This document shows, piece by piece, positions 13,789-24,925 of a stretch of 64,000 nt of DNA. The position numbers and the translations under genes are program-made. The stretch covers positions 95,587 to 159,586 of the forward strand of contig VYZI01000564.1 in NCBI GenBank assembly GCA_013397695.1, written 5' to 3'. Position 1 is the first letter of the stretch. Every line of letters begins with the position of its first letter. The notes under the pieces are model-generated. The model was not told the origin of the DNA and did no database searches. It saw nothing but the letters and a program-made list of their open reading frames with translations. Origin of the DNA: Centropus unirufus. Its lineage: Eukaryota > Chordata > Aves > Cuculiformes > Centropidae.

Positions 13789-13813
13789 TGATGTCAATCA
13801 TAATTACCATCTG
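13789..13813. promoter_or_regulatory. Possible regulatory motif cluster: TGATGTCAATCA, TAATTA and CATCTG
   Basis: Within 25 bp lie TGATGTCAATCA (13789-13800), a homeodomain-type TAATTA (13801-13806) and an E-box CATCTG (13808-13813). On the minus strand this reads E-box, one base, then TAATTA. Dense packing of such cores is typical of developmental enhancers, but each motif is short and common in AT-rich DNA. Conservation is not visible from one sequence, so this is a weak candidate. Confidence 0.2.
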
Positions 13814-14750
13814 CTATAGTACATAAAGTATCCATATGCTCTTTAAATGGCCCCAAATTTGATTTAAACTGCCATACGGCAATTACTCTTTTGAGGACAA
13901 GACAGCTCTACATCCTGTTTTTAGCTCCTGACTGACAGAGTCCTGAGAGCTGTTAACACAAATGTCCCAAAATCCTGGCTCAGGTAGTTACTGATTAAAT
14001 TTAGAGTTGACCAATCTTTGCTATTCTCCTTTCTTGGATCTTCTGCCATGATAGCACTTGCCAGCTGAAGTCTAAGCATGCTAGACAGCTGTTCAAAAGC
14101 ATAACCCAAATCTACAATCTTCATTCCCATAGTGTACAGGCTTGCTATATTTCTCATGGTACAATAAATGCCATGTAAGAACCCACACACTTCCGGTAAT
14201 TGGCTCAGAATCCAGCTCCATAGTTAACCTACCACCCACCACCTTCCAGCTGAAATATGTTTCATCTTTCAGCTGAGTTCATTAAGCAATATTTCACATA
14301 GAAGAAAGAGAGACCTCTCACATTCATCCAATGTGCAGAGGAGAAAATATCTTTAACCTTGCATGTCCATTGTTTAATTTCTACTTTGCAGCTAGGTTGT
14401 ACATGAAGCTCATGAGCGATCTAGTAAAATTTTATGTTAACTGGGGTAAGAAGTGTTTATCATGAATCCAAAGAAATAATTTCAAATTCATCTATAATAC
14501 AAGACTACAACACTATAGACTCACTTTCTAGCTTAAGTTTGTTGGGTTTTTTTTCACTTCCACAGAAAAGAATGAAATGTATTAGCAGCTATATGGAAAT
14601 ATACTAGTGGTCAATCTATCCACATTATTTTCCACAGCAATGTAAACAACAGAGGTTTGAAAGGATAATGCCATGCGCAGTATAAAGTAACCATGGTTTG
14701 AACAGAGTTTTCTTGATAAGCCCAGCCAGTTAGTGACAGGCTTTTTCTTG

Positions 14751-14784
14751 AAAAAGGGGTAGCTTATATTTCTACCCCCTTTTT
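14751..14784. repeat. Short inverted repeat followed by a T run
   Basis: AAAAAGGGGTAG (14751-14762) pairs with CTACCCCCTTTTT (from 14772) across a 9-nt loop, leaving one bulged C. The plus strand therefore ends in a C-run and T-run. It could fold as a 12-bp hairpin if transcribed. No RNA gene boundaries or Pol III promoter boxes were recognised upstream. Confidence 0.6.
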
Positions 14785-15764
14785 TGTCTTATCATACATA
14801 ATTTCATCATCCTGTAATTGTCTAGGTTTAGAATCCACATGTGCTCTTGCTGGCAGCAAAGCTAATGGAATACGGTTGCAGACTTTGACATTACACATAA
14901 CTAGATTTAAACACAATATCATAGGTTAGCTTTGGGTATCCTCTTGCTCTGATGCTCATGAGACTGCATGGAAGGGAATTTTTTTCGTGTGTGCTATTTT
15001 TTGCAATTTCTGTAACAAGGCTGTAAGCAATTTATGAGGTTTTCCTGTTTCTGAGATATTTCACTTTGAAACCAGCTCTTTAGATGGCTGTAGTTTAATG
15101 GCCAGCATAGAAGGAACTGAATGCTGTCTTCCTGCAATTATTTATCCTCACAGTGTCCAAACTTGGATAAAGTTCTTTGAGGATCCCTCAGGAGCTTTCA
15201 TGGAAGTAGATTACCTTCTCTGATGCCCCGGAGAAAGAAAATTCTTCATGGAGTTCCTGTTTTTCCTTTAATCCTTTAATAATCTTAAATAACAAGCTAT
15301 CACAGTTCCCCTTCCATATTTGTTACATTAATTATTTCCCTCTTGGCCATAAGAATCACTGTAGTATGAAGTTGGGGGGCATTTCACTAGGAAACAGCTC
15401 TTTTGAAGTCAGGGATAAAAGACCATGTCAATAAGTAAACGATTTCTCTCAATATCTTCTGTAAATATTAGCAGAGCTACCACACAACCTTCCACATTTT
15501 GCTCCAGCATGCATGTTAAAAATATAACTTTTTTACATGAACGTCAGAAAAAAATGTGTGCACATAATAATGGAGGGCATTCTGCTGCAATAGTGATCCA
15601 GTGGTGAAACTGGAGAAGAACTATTGCAACACATGTGGTGATGTATGCAGGCTTTAGTTTAAGAAAATAAAATTAATAACTAAACTGAAGAGGAGCAAGA
15701 TGAACTATTACAATTCTTGCAGTGTGTGTCTCATTTCTATGGTCATTATACTTTGAGCATGACC

Positions 15765-15793
15765 CATTTTGTTTTATTTTATTTTGTTTTATT
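15765..15793. repeat. TTTTR-type AT-rich simple repeat
   Basis: Alternating TTTTG and TTTTA units form a roughly 29-bp low-complexity tract. No mobile-element tail or target duplication is evident next to it. Confidence 0.75.
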
Positions 15794-18700
15794 ATTCTGT
15801 GAGTAATAAGCCATACATTCAAGTGTGAAAGGTTTTACAGAGGCTGATTTCATTTTATGTTAACATAGATACCCATTATTAGAAAATTGCCATTGCTAAG
15901 TTTTATCTGAAATGTGGTTCACCAAAAGCTTGATTAACACCTTTTATTCTGCTGAAATACTGCATGACATTGCTCTTAGTACTGAATACACAGAATTCTA
16001 TCCAGAGCAAAACCGTGAAATGGAAAGTGAAATGGAAGACTAAAAGGTAGTAAGAATGTATTGATGATTTACATTAACATTCATTATCATTACAAAAAGC
16101 AGCATAAAGGCCATAGGGGATTGTAGGGTTCATGTAACTTTACCCTAATTTGCTTGGTTTTGGGCATGAAGGTGCACATAAGTGACTTGAGGGAAAAGGC
16201 AGGAAGGGAAGATGCTGGGATCACAAGATCACTCAGAGCTGGATGCTTCATGCCAGCTAACTGAATTCTTCTATCAAAAATAGCTCATGCATTTCTGAAT
16301 CACCTATGAAGCCCCTTCTGCTAGTGGATAAAATCCTTGGCAATTCCCCCCTGCCATTGGCTAAGATTAATTCCAGCCCATTCATCTCAGATGTCACATA
16401 ACAGGTAACATAAGTTTCTATATGTTTCCAAACTGCTCTACAATCTTTATTTGAACAACACTAAGTAGAAAATATTATTTAAAATAGCAAAGATACTAAT
16501 GTGTGAAATAAGGCTGGAAAATCCCCTTTTATATATAGAATATGATAGGGGAAAGAGAACGTCATTTTCTTGACAGGCCATCGTTCCTTTTTTATGTATA
16601 ATCACTGGTTTAGACATAGAGTTTCACTTTAATGAATGCCAGAGAATGACAGGACAAGAGGCATATTAAAGAAGTGGTCAGAAATCACCAGTAGTTCAAA
16701 GTCTCAGCAGCAGACAACACAGAAAACAAACCCACCAAATTGATGTTTCTCAGCACTTAGAAATGCTTCTGAAAGCATCACGTCTGGCACAAATTGAGGC
16801 TCAGATTATGAGAAAATTTCCATTCCGTTACTGAAACAGTTTTGGTTCTTTAAAAGTTATCTGCAAGTACTAAACATGTCCAGATTTATTGCTGCATATA
16901 TAGATACACAAATACATATTTATGCTACATTCATAGCACTGAGAAGTTGCTGGTATATTGGTAGGAAAGAAATACAGTTTTAGCTGGTGGGGGAGGAAAT
17001 CCTCTGCCTCTAGGATTCAGGACATATTCACCGCATGTAGAGATTGCAAGCTCTAAGTACTATAGAGATTGGTTTGTGCCTTGAACAGGTAGGTGAATTT
17101 CCCCCAAAAAAGTTTTCCTTCTGTACAGTAACATTTATTATGATTTATGGGATTTTCCCATTTACATTGAATTGTATGTACATAATGATCTAGCATGCTT
17201 TGTGATGGTGGCATGTGAGGAAAATATAACCATATATGCTGGGAAAGGGCATTCCAAAAGTTATAGGATGGCTTGGAAACTGACAGCAAAGTCATGTAGC
17301 TCAGCCCTGTGGGGATGTCTGGCAGAGATCTTCTCCACAAGGCACAGCCTCTTAGTCCTGAAAACACCTACCTCAATCAGCACTTTTCTAGATCAGATTC
17401 CTAGTAATCATCAGATCCTATGTGAACCTGAAAATCTGCTCATTTATAATACTGACACTTTCAATCCTTCTGTCCCAGATGTCTGGTAAACCTAATTTTT
17501 GGTCGGTTTCCAGCAAGATAAAGCGATTAATAATAATCTAAACTACAGGTCACTAAGAGAAATAAGCACAGTGAGAGGTACTCAAATGGATTCAAACATT
17601 AAAGTAAAACATATCAACGCCGGGCAAGATGTACCTTTCTTGAAGCATAAGTCTAGACAATTCCAGAAAACATTCCTACATAGTCCTGCTGAAAGTCAGT
17701 ATAAGATTGTGTAAAATTGCAGAAGACTGAATTGGTGAATAGTCTGCAAAGCCACAATTTTGTATTTACAATTTAAATTTGTACTTCAAGAATTTCCATA
17801 TCCCATTATAAATAGATCTTATAAAACAGAGGGAAAAACTGCAGGTTTTCATTCCCCTTACAGTATAATCTACTTCAGAAGTAATATTTTTCATTCATCC
17901 AAAAGGTTACAAAACAGTGCAATGCAAAGGATGATGTATCCAATTTCTTACTCAAGTTGAATATCCTTCTTACCTCAGTGATCCTTGGTTCCCCTGATTC
18001 TCCTACCCACATTCATACGATTTGTCAGCAACAACTTCAAGACCATTAAAGGTGCACATTCCTACCTAAATTAGACTAAAAAAAAAGACCACTAAGTTTT
18101 GAAAGTCCTCCCATCCCTCTTGAAAGAAAAGTCTTGGACCTGAGCTAGATGAAGTTCAATAAAAAGGTGCTCAAACTAGCTTGGAAGAATGTCTTTGATA
18201 CTATCAGAGCTCACACATGGGCTTGAAGTACTCGCTGGCTTCCCAAACTCATGCATAGGTTTAACATCAAATGTGTAGTTAACCTTCATCTGACCAGCAA
18301 AACTAATAATTTGGCTTTAATGTATATGCTTTGACTACCTTATCACATCTGTGATCTTGAAACCTGTATGCTTATCTTCAACTTGCTTGAGATGCTTTAT
18401 TGAGCAGCTTGAACTCACTCAATGTGACTAGCCTCATGAATACTTTAGACTTCTCTTCTGGGGCACTGATTTTACCTGATCCCTATGCAGTTAGAAAAAT
18501 GTGTCCATGAAGTTTGGTAGCTATCAACAAGACAGAGAAATTTGAAAAAGATAGTTAAGATGGAAGAGAAAAATGATATAATGAGAGGTCTATATTTTTT
18601 TCTCTGACAAGGGTTTATGCCCTGTAATTACAGGGAGATGCTTTCACTCTTTCTGTTCTCTCCCCTTTTTAATACCAGGGATCTCATATTTCATATGTGA

Positions 18701-19779
18701 TAGAAATGAAAAAGGCTTAATTAAATAGCAGCTTATCTTAGGAGAAAATATACCCTGACATACTGGTGTCTTATCTTTAGTCAAGCCAAATGGACTTTGA
18801 GGGGGAAGCTGTTTACAAACTGTAATCCATCAAGGAATTCTTACAGAGTTTAGCACCACAGACCTTCATAAAAGAGCTCATCACAAAACAGCAGACACCA
18901 GAAAGCTCACTTCGAAGAGGAAATGAGACATAAAAATAAGATGCAGCTAGTCTGTCACAATACACTTTAAGAAACTGAGGTCAATCTATGTGAGATTGTT
19001 CAAAAGTTTGTAATAAGAACCACATCTTTTTTACACATTCCAAAATATTTTTCTTCCTTTTACTTGCAGCTGCTGCACCTATGGTCTGATTTTCAGGGGA
19101 CACAGGCATAGATGGCAGCATATTTCTTGTTATTTTGACTTAAAATTGGAAGGTTGGCTATCACTTTTGCTAAGGAAACTGCAATGGATTTGATCTTTAT
19201 GCTATTATTAAAAGTTCAAAGTAAAGACTTTTTCTGTTGTTTCAGGCAGGCTCTAGCTGAAAGCAATATTTTGTGAGGGGTTACCAGAAAGCAAGTACCC
19301 TAACCTTTTATTAGCTTCACATAAAGATAAGGTGAGGAATGGATGTGTCTATAAACAAGTACAGTCTCAGAGAGAAAAATGGAACTGATTACCAGGCATC
19401 TTCACAGAAAAACTTCTGGGTTAAAGACCAATAACCTGAAAAATATCTTTGACCCTGGTGAGACCAAGGTCAGAATTTGAACCTGTCTATAGTAACATGA
19501 CGATGCTGCTGAATTCTGTACTAAGCTGTGTGTCTTTCCTTGCTTGAGAATGGGATGTTCAGTTGTGTCAAAACTAAATTATGGCTTTTGTTAGATAAAT
19601 ATTGCTTTTGATTGCACCCTGGGAGTGACCTTGTTGACCTCTGGATCACCACACAGATAAATGGACTACCTTCTTTTGACTGTATAGATCGTAAAGGAGG
19701 GCCTGGACAGAAGTCAGTAAATCATGGGATCCAGTTCATGACATTTCAATGAAAAATTAATTAAAAGTTATCTATTGAA

Positions 19780-19809
19780 NNNNNNNNNNNNNNNNNNNNN
19801 NNNNNNNNN
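19780..19809. other. Assembly gap (30 N)
   Basis: A run of 30 undetermined bases. Both flanks are AT-rich unique sequence. Confidence 1.
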
Positions 19810-22800
19810 AAGGTGTACAAATGCACTTTTCAGTATGCATGTGAAATGCATTCTTGTGTACAAAATTTTGTTATAACTTGAAACAATTTAAACTAAGATT
19901 GATTATGGTAAGAGTTGTACACACACATAAAAAAGAATACTTGTGACTACTTTTGAGAAGAGGTGTCATATGCATCATACGTTGTTATAAAGTGAGGAAA
20001 TCACAAATGAACCTGTCCATCTTAAAGATGTTGAGTTTTCCCTCACAGTATACAGCAATTACATTACAGAGAGCTTGAGGTTAGTAAGGACGACCCCAAA
20101 ATCTCTTGTTAGTTTGTTTTCATATCTGACACAAGGAGAGCTAGGATATTTTTGTAGGGAAGAGTCAATGCCAGGCACCCTTAAATCCTACTATTCAGGT
20201 ACTCATGAACACTTACAGAGAGAAAATGTAGGTTGTTTTGTTTATGTAATCTGTTAAAGCACAACTTCACAGATTAAATTAGCAGTTATATACCAAGGGC
20301 CAGATTCTCCAGTTATACAGGCATCATTGTAAATAGCTCCTGCAGGTTCTAAGGATTCAAAATAGGTATAAATTACATTAGTACTTCTTTCACTGCTCCT
20401 TTAGCCTGCTGGAATAATGAAAGTTGATTTAACATAAAAGAAAATCCAACCCCTCAAAACTCATTATAGTGCTTGATTGAAGCTATCTCAGCAAAGCCAG
20501 TTCATTGCAGAATATGCCAGTTCACAATCTGTCACTCCTTTTCTTTGCACCTCTGCAAAATTTAAGTCCAGCCTCTGAGAACCTCGTCATCTACACACCA
20601 GGACTATACCACAGTAAGTCAAGTACAAGGGATCATGGAAATCATGGAAGAGGAAGCATCAGAACATATAATGGAGACAAAGTAGAAAATCCTCTTGACT
20701 CACAGAAAGTTCCCTCCCACTGAGTGAATTTCAAGCTAAGAAAAGGTATCCCACCATTTATTTATTTCAAGCTTTCATGAGCAGAAATTGAAACTGATTT
20801 AGTAAGTAGCAAATCTGTACTTACTATTTACGTGGTTAGTTTCTTTTTAACTGTCACCTCTCCTTGCAACTGTCCTGTTGTTTCCCTCCCATGTGCCTGA
20901 CACTATAGGGTCCTTATGTATCGTGCCCTTTTCATATGCATGTATTTCACTGGTTTGCATGTATACTTCTGGAATGTAATTCCTTATGGGTATTTTTTTT
21001 ACTGTTTGTTTTAGTAACCACTATCTAACATCTTCTGGATGTCAGAAGAATTTCATGGATGCTATTCACCGACCAATGTCTGTATTAATCTTCTGAGGAG
21101 TTCTAAGCCTTGAATTGAAAATATTTACCATTAAAACTCACTCTTTTCTCTTATTTTACTTTGTGTATCGAGTTAACTGATGAACCTCAGCACAGTATGC
21201 ATTTTCTATATTCTTCATCAATATTTTTCTGTGTTTTATTGCATGAAAATTAGATGGATCAAGATGTCCTACATTTATTAATAATGTAAAATATTTGCAC
21301 ATATTGTTATTTTGTCTGTTATTACATAAGTCAGATGGTTTAGTTTGTCAAATGCCTCAAATCAACATTTATATTGTCATAAACCTATTTTTGTCCATAT
21401 ACTTTATGTTCTAAGCCATCTGTTTTGAATGACATTTTTTATGCTGGAATAACCAAGGTCTTTTATATAAATTAAATAAGTTCAACAGCTTATGCTGTAT
21501 CTTATACAATAAAGTTACGTATTCCTATTATCAAGATTCATTCTCAGAAGCTCCTCTTCTTAACTTTTAAAAGCTGGAATTTGCATAAGACTAAGTCTAA
21601 AGCAATACTCCATGGAGTGTCTGTGCAAAAGTGGTTCTGTTTAGTTAATGCCTAGGCCTGACCCGAATTGTTGAGCTGGAATAGGAAAACCCTCACAACC
21701 TGTACAGATTGGTTAATCACGTGTATAGTTTGAAGTAGTCCAAAACCTTCCAAATAATTGCACCTTTTATTCATACTTTGAACTTCTTCCAGCCTCTAGA
21801 CTTTATTTTGCTTTTGTCTGAAAGATTAAGGAGTCTTCAAGTACTATTAATCTTCTCCCTGCAGAGGTACTTCTCTATTGATAGTACTTATCCAGCCCCC
21901 ATTATCCAAGATACAGAAGAATGTGTTCAAGGTCACAAAGATAAATGTGATAAAGCAGAGAATGACGCTGGCTTCAGTGCTAACACCTTAACTTCTAGAT
22001 CATTCATTCTCTGTGGAGGTCACCACTTTGCCATCTATTAAAATTATCTCAAATGGCAAAATAGAAAGAACTTCATTAATTTCTTACTGGATCTTGTTTT
22101 ACACCAACTGTCCTGAGGTTTCAGTGCCAGGCTGGGGCTTATAGTATGTGTCCTGTGTTAGACACACACATAGCAGAACTCTTTTCAAAAAATTAATTTA
22201 TGAAGGCCTTTTTTACAGGGTAATATTTACACAGTAAACTCAAGCTCTCACATACACAGCCCATTGACTGTCCAGATGTTGACAGGAGGCTCCATTACAA
22301 GCATCCTTGTGGCAGTATCTTCATCAGAATTAAACAAAATGTGCCAAACTGTAGTTCTGTTCAATTTTTATTATTCAGTTCAGCTATGGTGCTGTGTGAC
22401 TCCTACAGCATATGCATGGTCTTTTTCTGTCAATTATCTCCAAATGCATACAGAAGGCTCTCTTATGGGACCCTTTTTTACACAAACAGGGCCAATTTCC
22501 ACTGAGTATTTAAGTTCTGCTTATGGTATGTTCATAACATTTTTCTACAGCGGGAACAGCCTGAGGGCATCCCTGACCCAGATACACCCACTAGCAGCAC
22601 TAATTAATGCATCTCCAGCCTATGAAAAGTACCTAACTTGGAATCTGACCACAGTGGGGCTTTCTGGAGTCAGAGTCATACAGAACCACGTGGTGTCCTC
22701 CCCGCAAGCTCCTTTACCAATTGGTCAGTTGTTCTGCTGTGGAGAAAGCTATGAATAACCCATTTGCTTCTTGTTGGCCTATCATCTCAAACCAACTTGG

Positions 22801-23605
22801 AGTATAAACTACACAGAGAGAAGGAACTGAGGACTAACCACACAGTGCAGGGACACAGGCTGAACCCTCGGTTCCCAGCTGCACCACAGCTGCAACTATC
22901 AGTCAAGCTTGTATTACATTCTCATAAAACAGTTACAGCTTATACCTTACATATCTTGCCCTACCTGCCAAAATCCTTGTGATTTATTTCAAAAACTGTG
23001 TTTCTTTGCCCTTTGCAATAACGCACACTATAGATTAGAAAAGGATGTTCTATTTTTACCTTAAGGAAGTTTCAACAGATGAAAGGACTCTTATGAGACC
23101 AGAGGTGTAACTGAACAATATGAATGATATAAATGGAAAAAACTACATATCATCCTCCTTGTTTACCCCTCTCTGATATAAATCTGCCTATAATGTAAAC
23201 TTCTCTTTTCATCTCATCCTCCTCAAAAGTTATTTTCCAAAGAATGTCAACAACCAGAAAGTAGGTGAGCTTACCATAATATACAATGTTAAGAAAAAAA
23301 GGAGCTAAATAATGTGTAGCAAAGCCGAATAATTGAATAAAATGCAGAAAGGAATTTTATAGTCAATACGAGACTGTGACAAACCATCCGAAGTCATATA
23401 TGACCCCTAGCTTTAAGCATACACAATACTGACATGTACATTCATCTGATTTGTCTATCTTCACATTTAACAAAGAGAATTGGGTAGTCCAATAGTGTGG
23501 TGTATCACATCAATTTCAGAATTTTTTAGCATATAAGGAATTGTAACTGCTTGCCTCATCAGCAACACACAAAGTACAGCTGTGCACTGTGCTGTACAGG
23601 ACTAT
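19810..23605. other. Non-coding sequence between gap and solo LTR
   Basis: No gene recognised. A 164-codon open frame at 22264-22758 (plus) is the longest here. It contains hydrophobic stretches but no motif I can assign, and no splice or promoter context supports it. A partly overlapping 72-codon frame follows at 22764-22982. The remainder is AT-rich unique DNA. Confidence 0.65.
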
Positions 23606-23611
23606 GTGCAG
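23606..23611. repeat. Target-site duplication, left copy (GTGCAG)
   Basis: GTGCAG directly abuts the TG end of the LTR and is repeated exactly at 23905-23910. A 6-bp duplication is what alpharetroviral and related class II retroviral integrases make. Confidence 0.85.
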
Positions 23612-23720
23612 TGTTGCCTTCCAAAGGCGTGGGGCCTGGTTCAGGACAGGCACGGCAGCCAAACCCAGGCTGCTCGGTCCATCAGCACGCAGACACCAAT
23701 GTGGTGGACGGCAAATGGCG

Positions 23721-23726
23721 TTTATT
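23721..23726 (-). promoter_or_regulatory. LTR polyadenylation signal AATAAA
   Basis: TTTATT on the plus strand reads AATAAA on the minus strand. It sits at the U3/R junction just before GCCATTTG, as in avian leukosis-type LTRs. Confidence 0.75.
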
Positions 23727-23742
23727 GATAGGTAGCATGGCC

Positions 23743-23750
23743 TTATATAA
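23743..23750 (-). promoter_or_regulatory. LTR TATA box
   Basis: The palindromic TTATATAA lies about 17-20 bp upstream of the AATAAA signal in the minus-strand reading, and about 25-30 bp upstream of the expected start of R. This is the spacing expected for the LTR promoter. Confidence 0.75.
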
Positions 23751-23795
23751 CCTGGCCTTACAGAGTTACTTCCACCCACTTACGTCATAGACTAA

Positions 23796-23853
23796 ATGCT
23801 ATTGGTTGACAGGGGAGAAACCCCATGCTATTGGTTGACAGGGGGGAAGCCCT
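23796..23853 (-). repeat. 29-bp tandem duplication in U3 carrying CCAAT boxes
   Basis: Two adjacent 29-bp copies (23796-23824 and 23825-23853) differ at three positions. Each begins ATGCTATTGGTTGACAGGGG on the plus strand, so each carries a CCAAT box in the LTR's own orientation. Such U3 duplications are common in retroviral enhancers. Confidence 0.9.
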
Positions 23854-23904
23854 ATCTTCCCGTACATCGCGAGATCTTCCGGCCACCGGACCTTAGCTAC
23901 GACA

Positions 23905-23910
23905 GTGCAG
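23905..23910. repeat. Target-site duplication, right copy (GTGCAG)
   Basis: An exact match to 23606-23611, immediately after the CA end of the LTR. Confidence 0.85.
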
Positions 23911-24904
23911 TTATCCCATTTTCAGCGAGATATATTTATCCATTGAGGCCAAGAATCAGGACATTTCCATTCTGAGGGAGACATAATAGAAAAGGGAAAA
24001 AAAGCCCTTGTCACAAAATTTGGATTCTTTGGGAATTTTTTTATTTACTCTAATCTGTGGAAGGACAAATTCAAGCCAAAGTACTTAACTGCTGACTGGA
24101 CATGGTACAGATATGAATTGCCACTGATTAGACATGCACACTTCTACTTGCCCATTGGTCATTAACACCCTAGTTTCTCATCTGCCAGGTTTCCTTGGTA
24201 CAAGTGAAATCTGCTGCCTTACTGGACTGAGGGTTCTAGCCAATGTCATTGACAAGCTGTAATTTTAAATAGATATCTGCTTCTTCATATAGAATACTTT
24301 CACACTAGAGATGAGTAACCTTTGAAGGAAAACTAATTTTCCTAATTATAGCAGACTAATTATTTTCACTTTTCAACTTATATTGTTGCTTTTCACATTT
24401 TTATACCACAAGGACTTCAGCCTCAATTATACTTCAAAAGGTCAGTTGTAATTCTTATGTCCTTTGAATTGTATTTCATAATTTATTCATGCTGACAATT
24501 GCTTCTTTTCCTATGAGCTTCAAACTGATGAGCTAAACAAATTCATGACACTTTACCTTGCTCAAGGTACTGCCGTTCCAGCACCCATATCCAACAAGAA
24601 AATGTAGTTGTCTGGGAAGAGAGATGAAATTATAGCAATTGGTTTGAAATAATACACAGGGTTAAACTGCTACAGGTAAGATTTACAGTAAAACTTTTTA
24701 ATCTCTTGAAAGCTTTACATACAAGATAATATCCTATTAAAGATGCCCTCTGAAATTGTTTTCATTTAAAAACTTGTGTATCAGGCTTGATTTTGGTCTG
24801 TGGAATATTCTGGGGGGTTTTTTTGATAATATTAAATTTCTTTATTTGTTTGAAATTTTCTCTTATGTTGCATTCTCTATTGCTGGCATCTAAATCCAAC
24901 ATAT

Positions 24905-24925
24905 TGTAGAGCAATATGCTCTACA
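24905..24925. repeat. Perfect 9-bp stem, 3-nt loop hairpin
   Basis: TGTAGAGCA (24905-24913), loop ATA, TGCTCTACA (24917-24925). The arms are exact reverse complements. It is too short for a microRNA precursor, and no function is implied by context. Confidence 0.85.

Larger units (their letters stand above)
13814..19779. other. Non-coding AT-rich unique sequence
   Basis: No gene recognised. It includes a hairpin at 14751-14784 and a TTTTR pentanucleotide-like tract at 15765-15793. The segment 17050-17490 is open on both strands for about 105 codons each. Neither product has recognisable domains. No CR1 or LTR signatures were seen here. Confidence 0.7.
23612..23904 (-). mobile_element. Solo LTR of an alpharetrovirus-like endogenous retrovirus
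   Basis: This is a 293-bp element with TG...CA ends (TGTTGCC... on the left, ...ACGACA on the right) flanked by perfect 6-bp duplications. It is transcriptionally oriented on the minus strand. In that orientation it has tandem CCAAT boxes (complement of ATTGG at 23801-23805 and 23830-23834), a CRE-like TGACGTA (23781-23787), a TATA box TTATATAA (23743-23750), and AATAAA (complement of 23721-23726). The R/U5 sequence then begins GCCATTTG near 23720 and includes CACCACATTGGTGT. The AATAAA-GCCATTT-CACATTGGTGT order matches what I recall of avian leukosis-type LTRs. No internal gag, pol or env remains, so it arose by LTR-LTR recombination. About a dozen CpGs survive, suggesting a fairly recent insertion. 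Confidence 0.88.

Noticed and set aside
23516..23790. Open frames on both strands over the LTR
   Set aside because: They lie across LTR control sequence (TATA, AATAAA, CCAAT) and have no retroviral protein resemblance.
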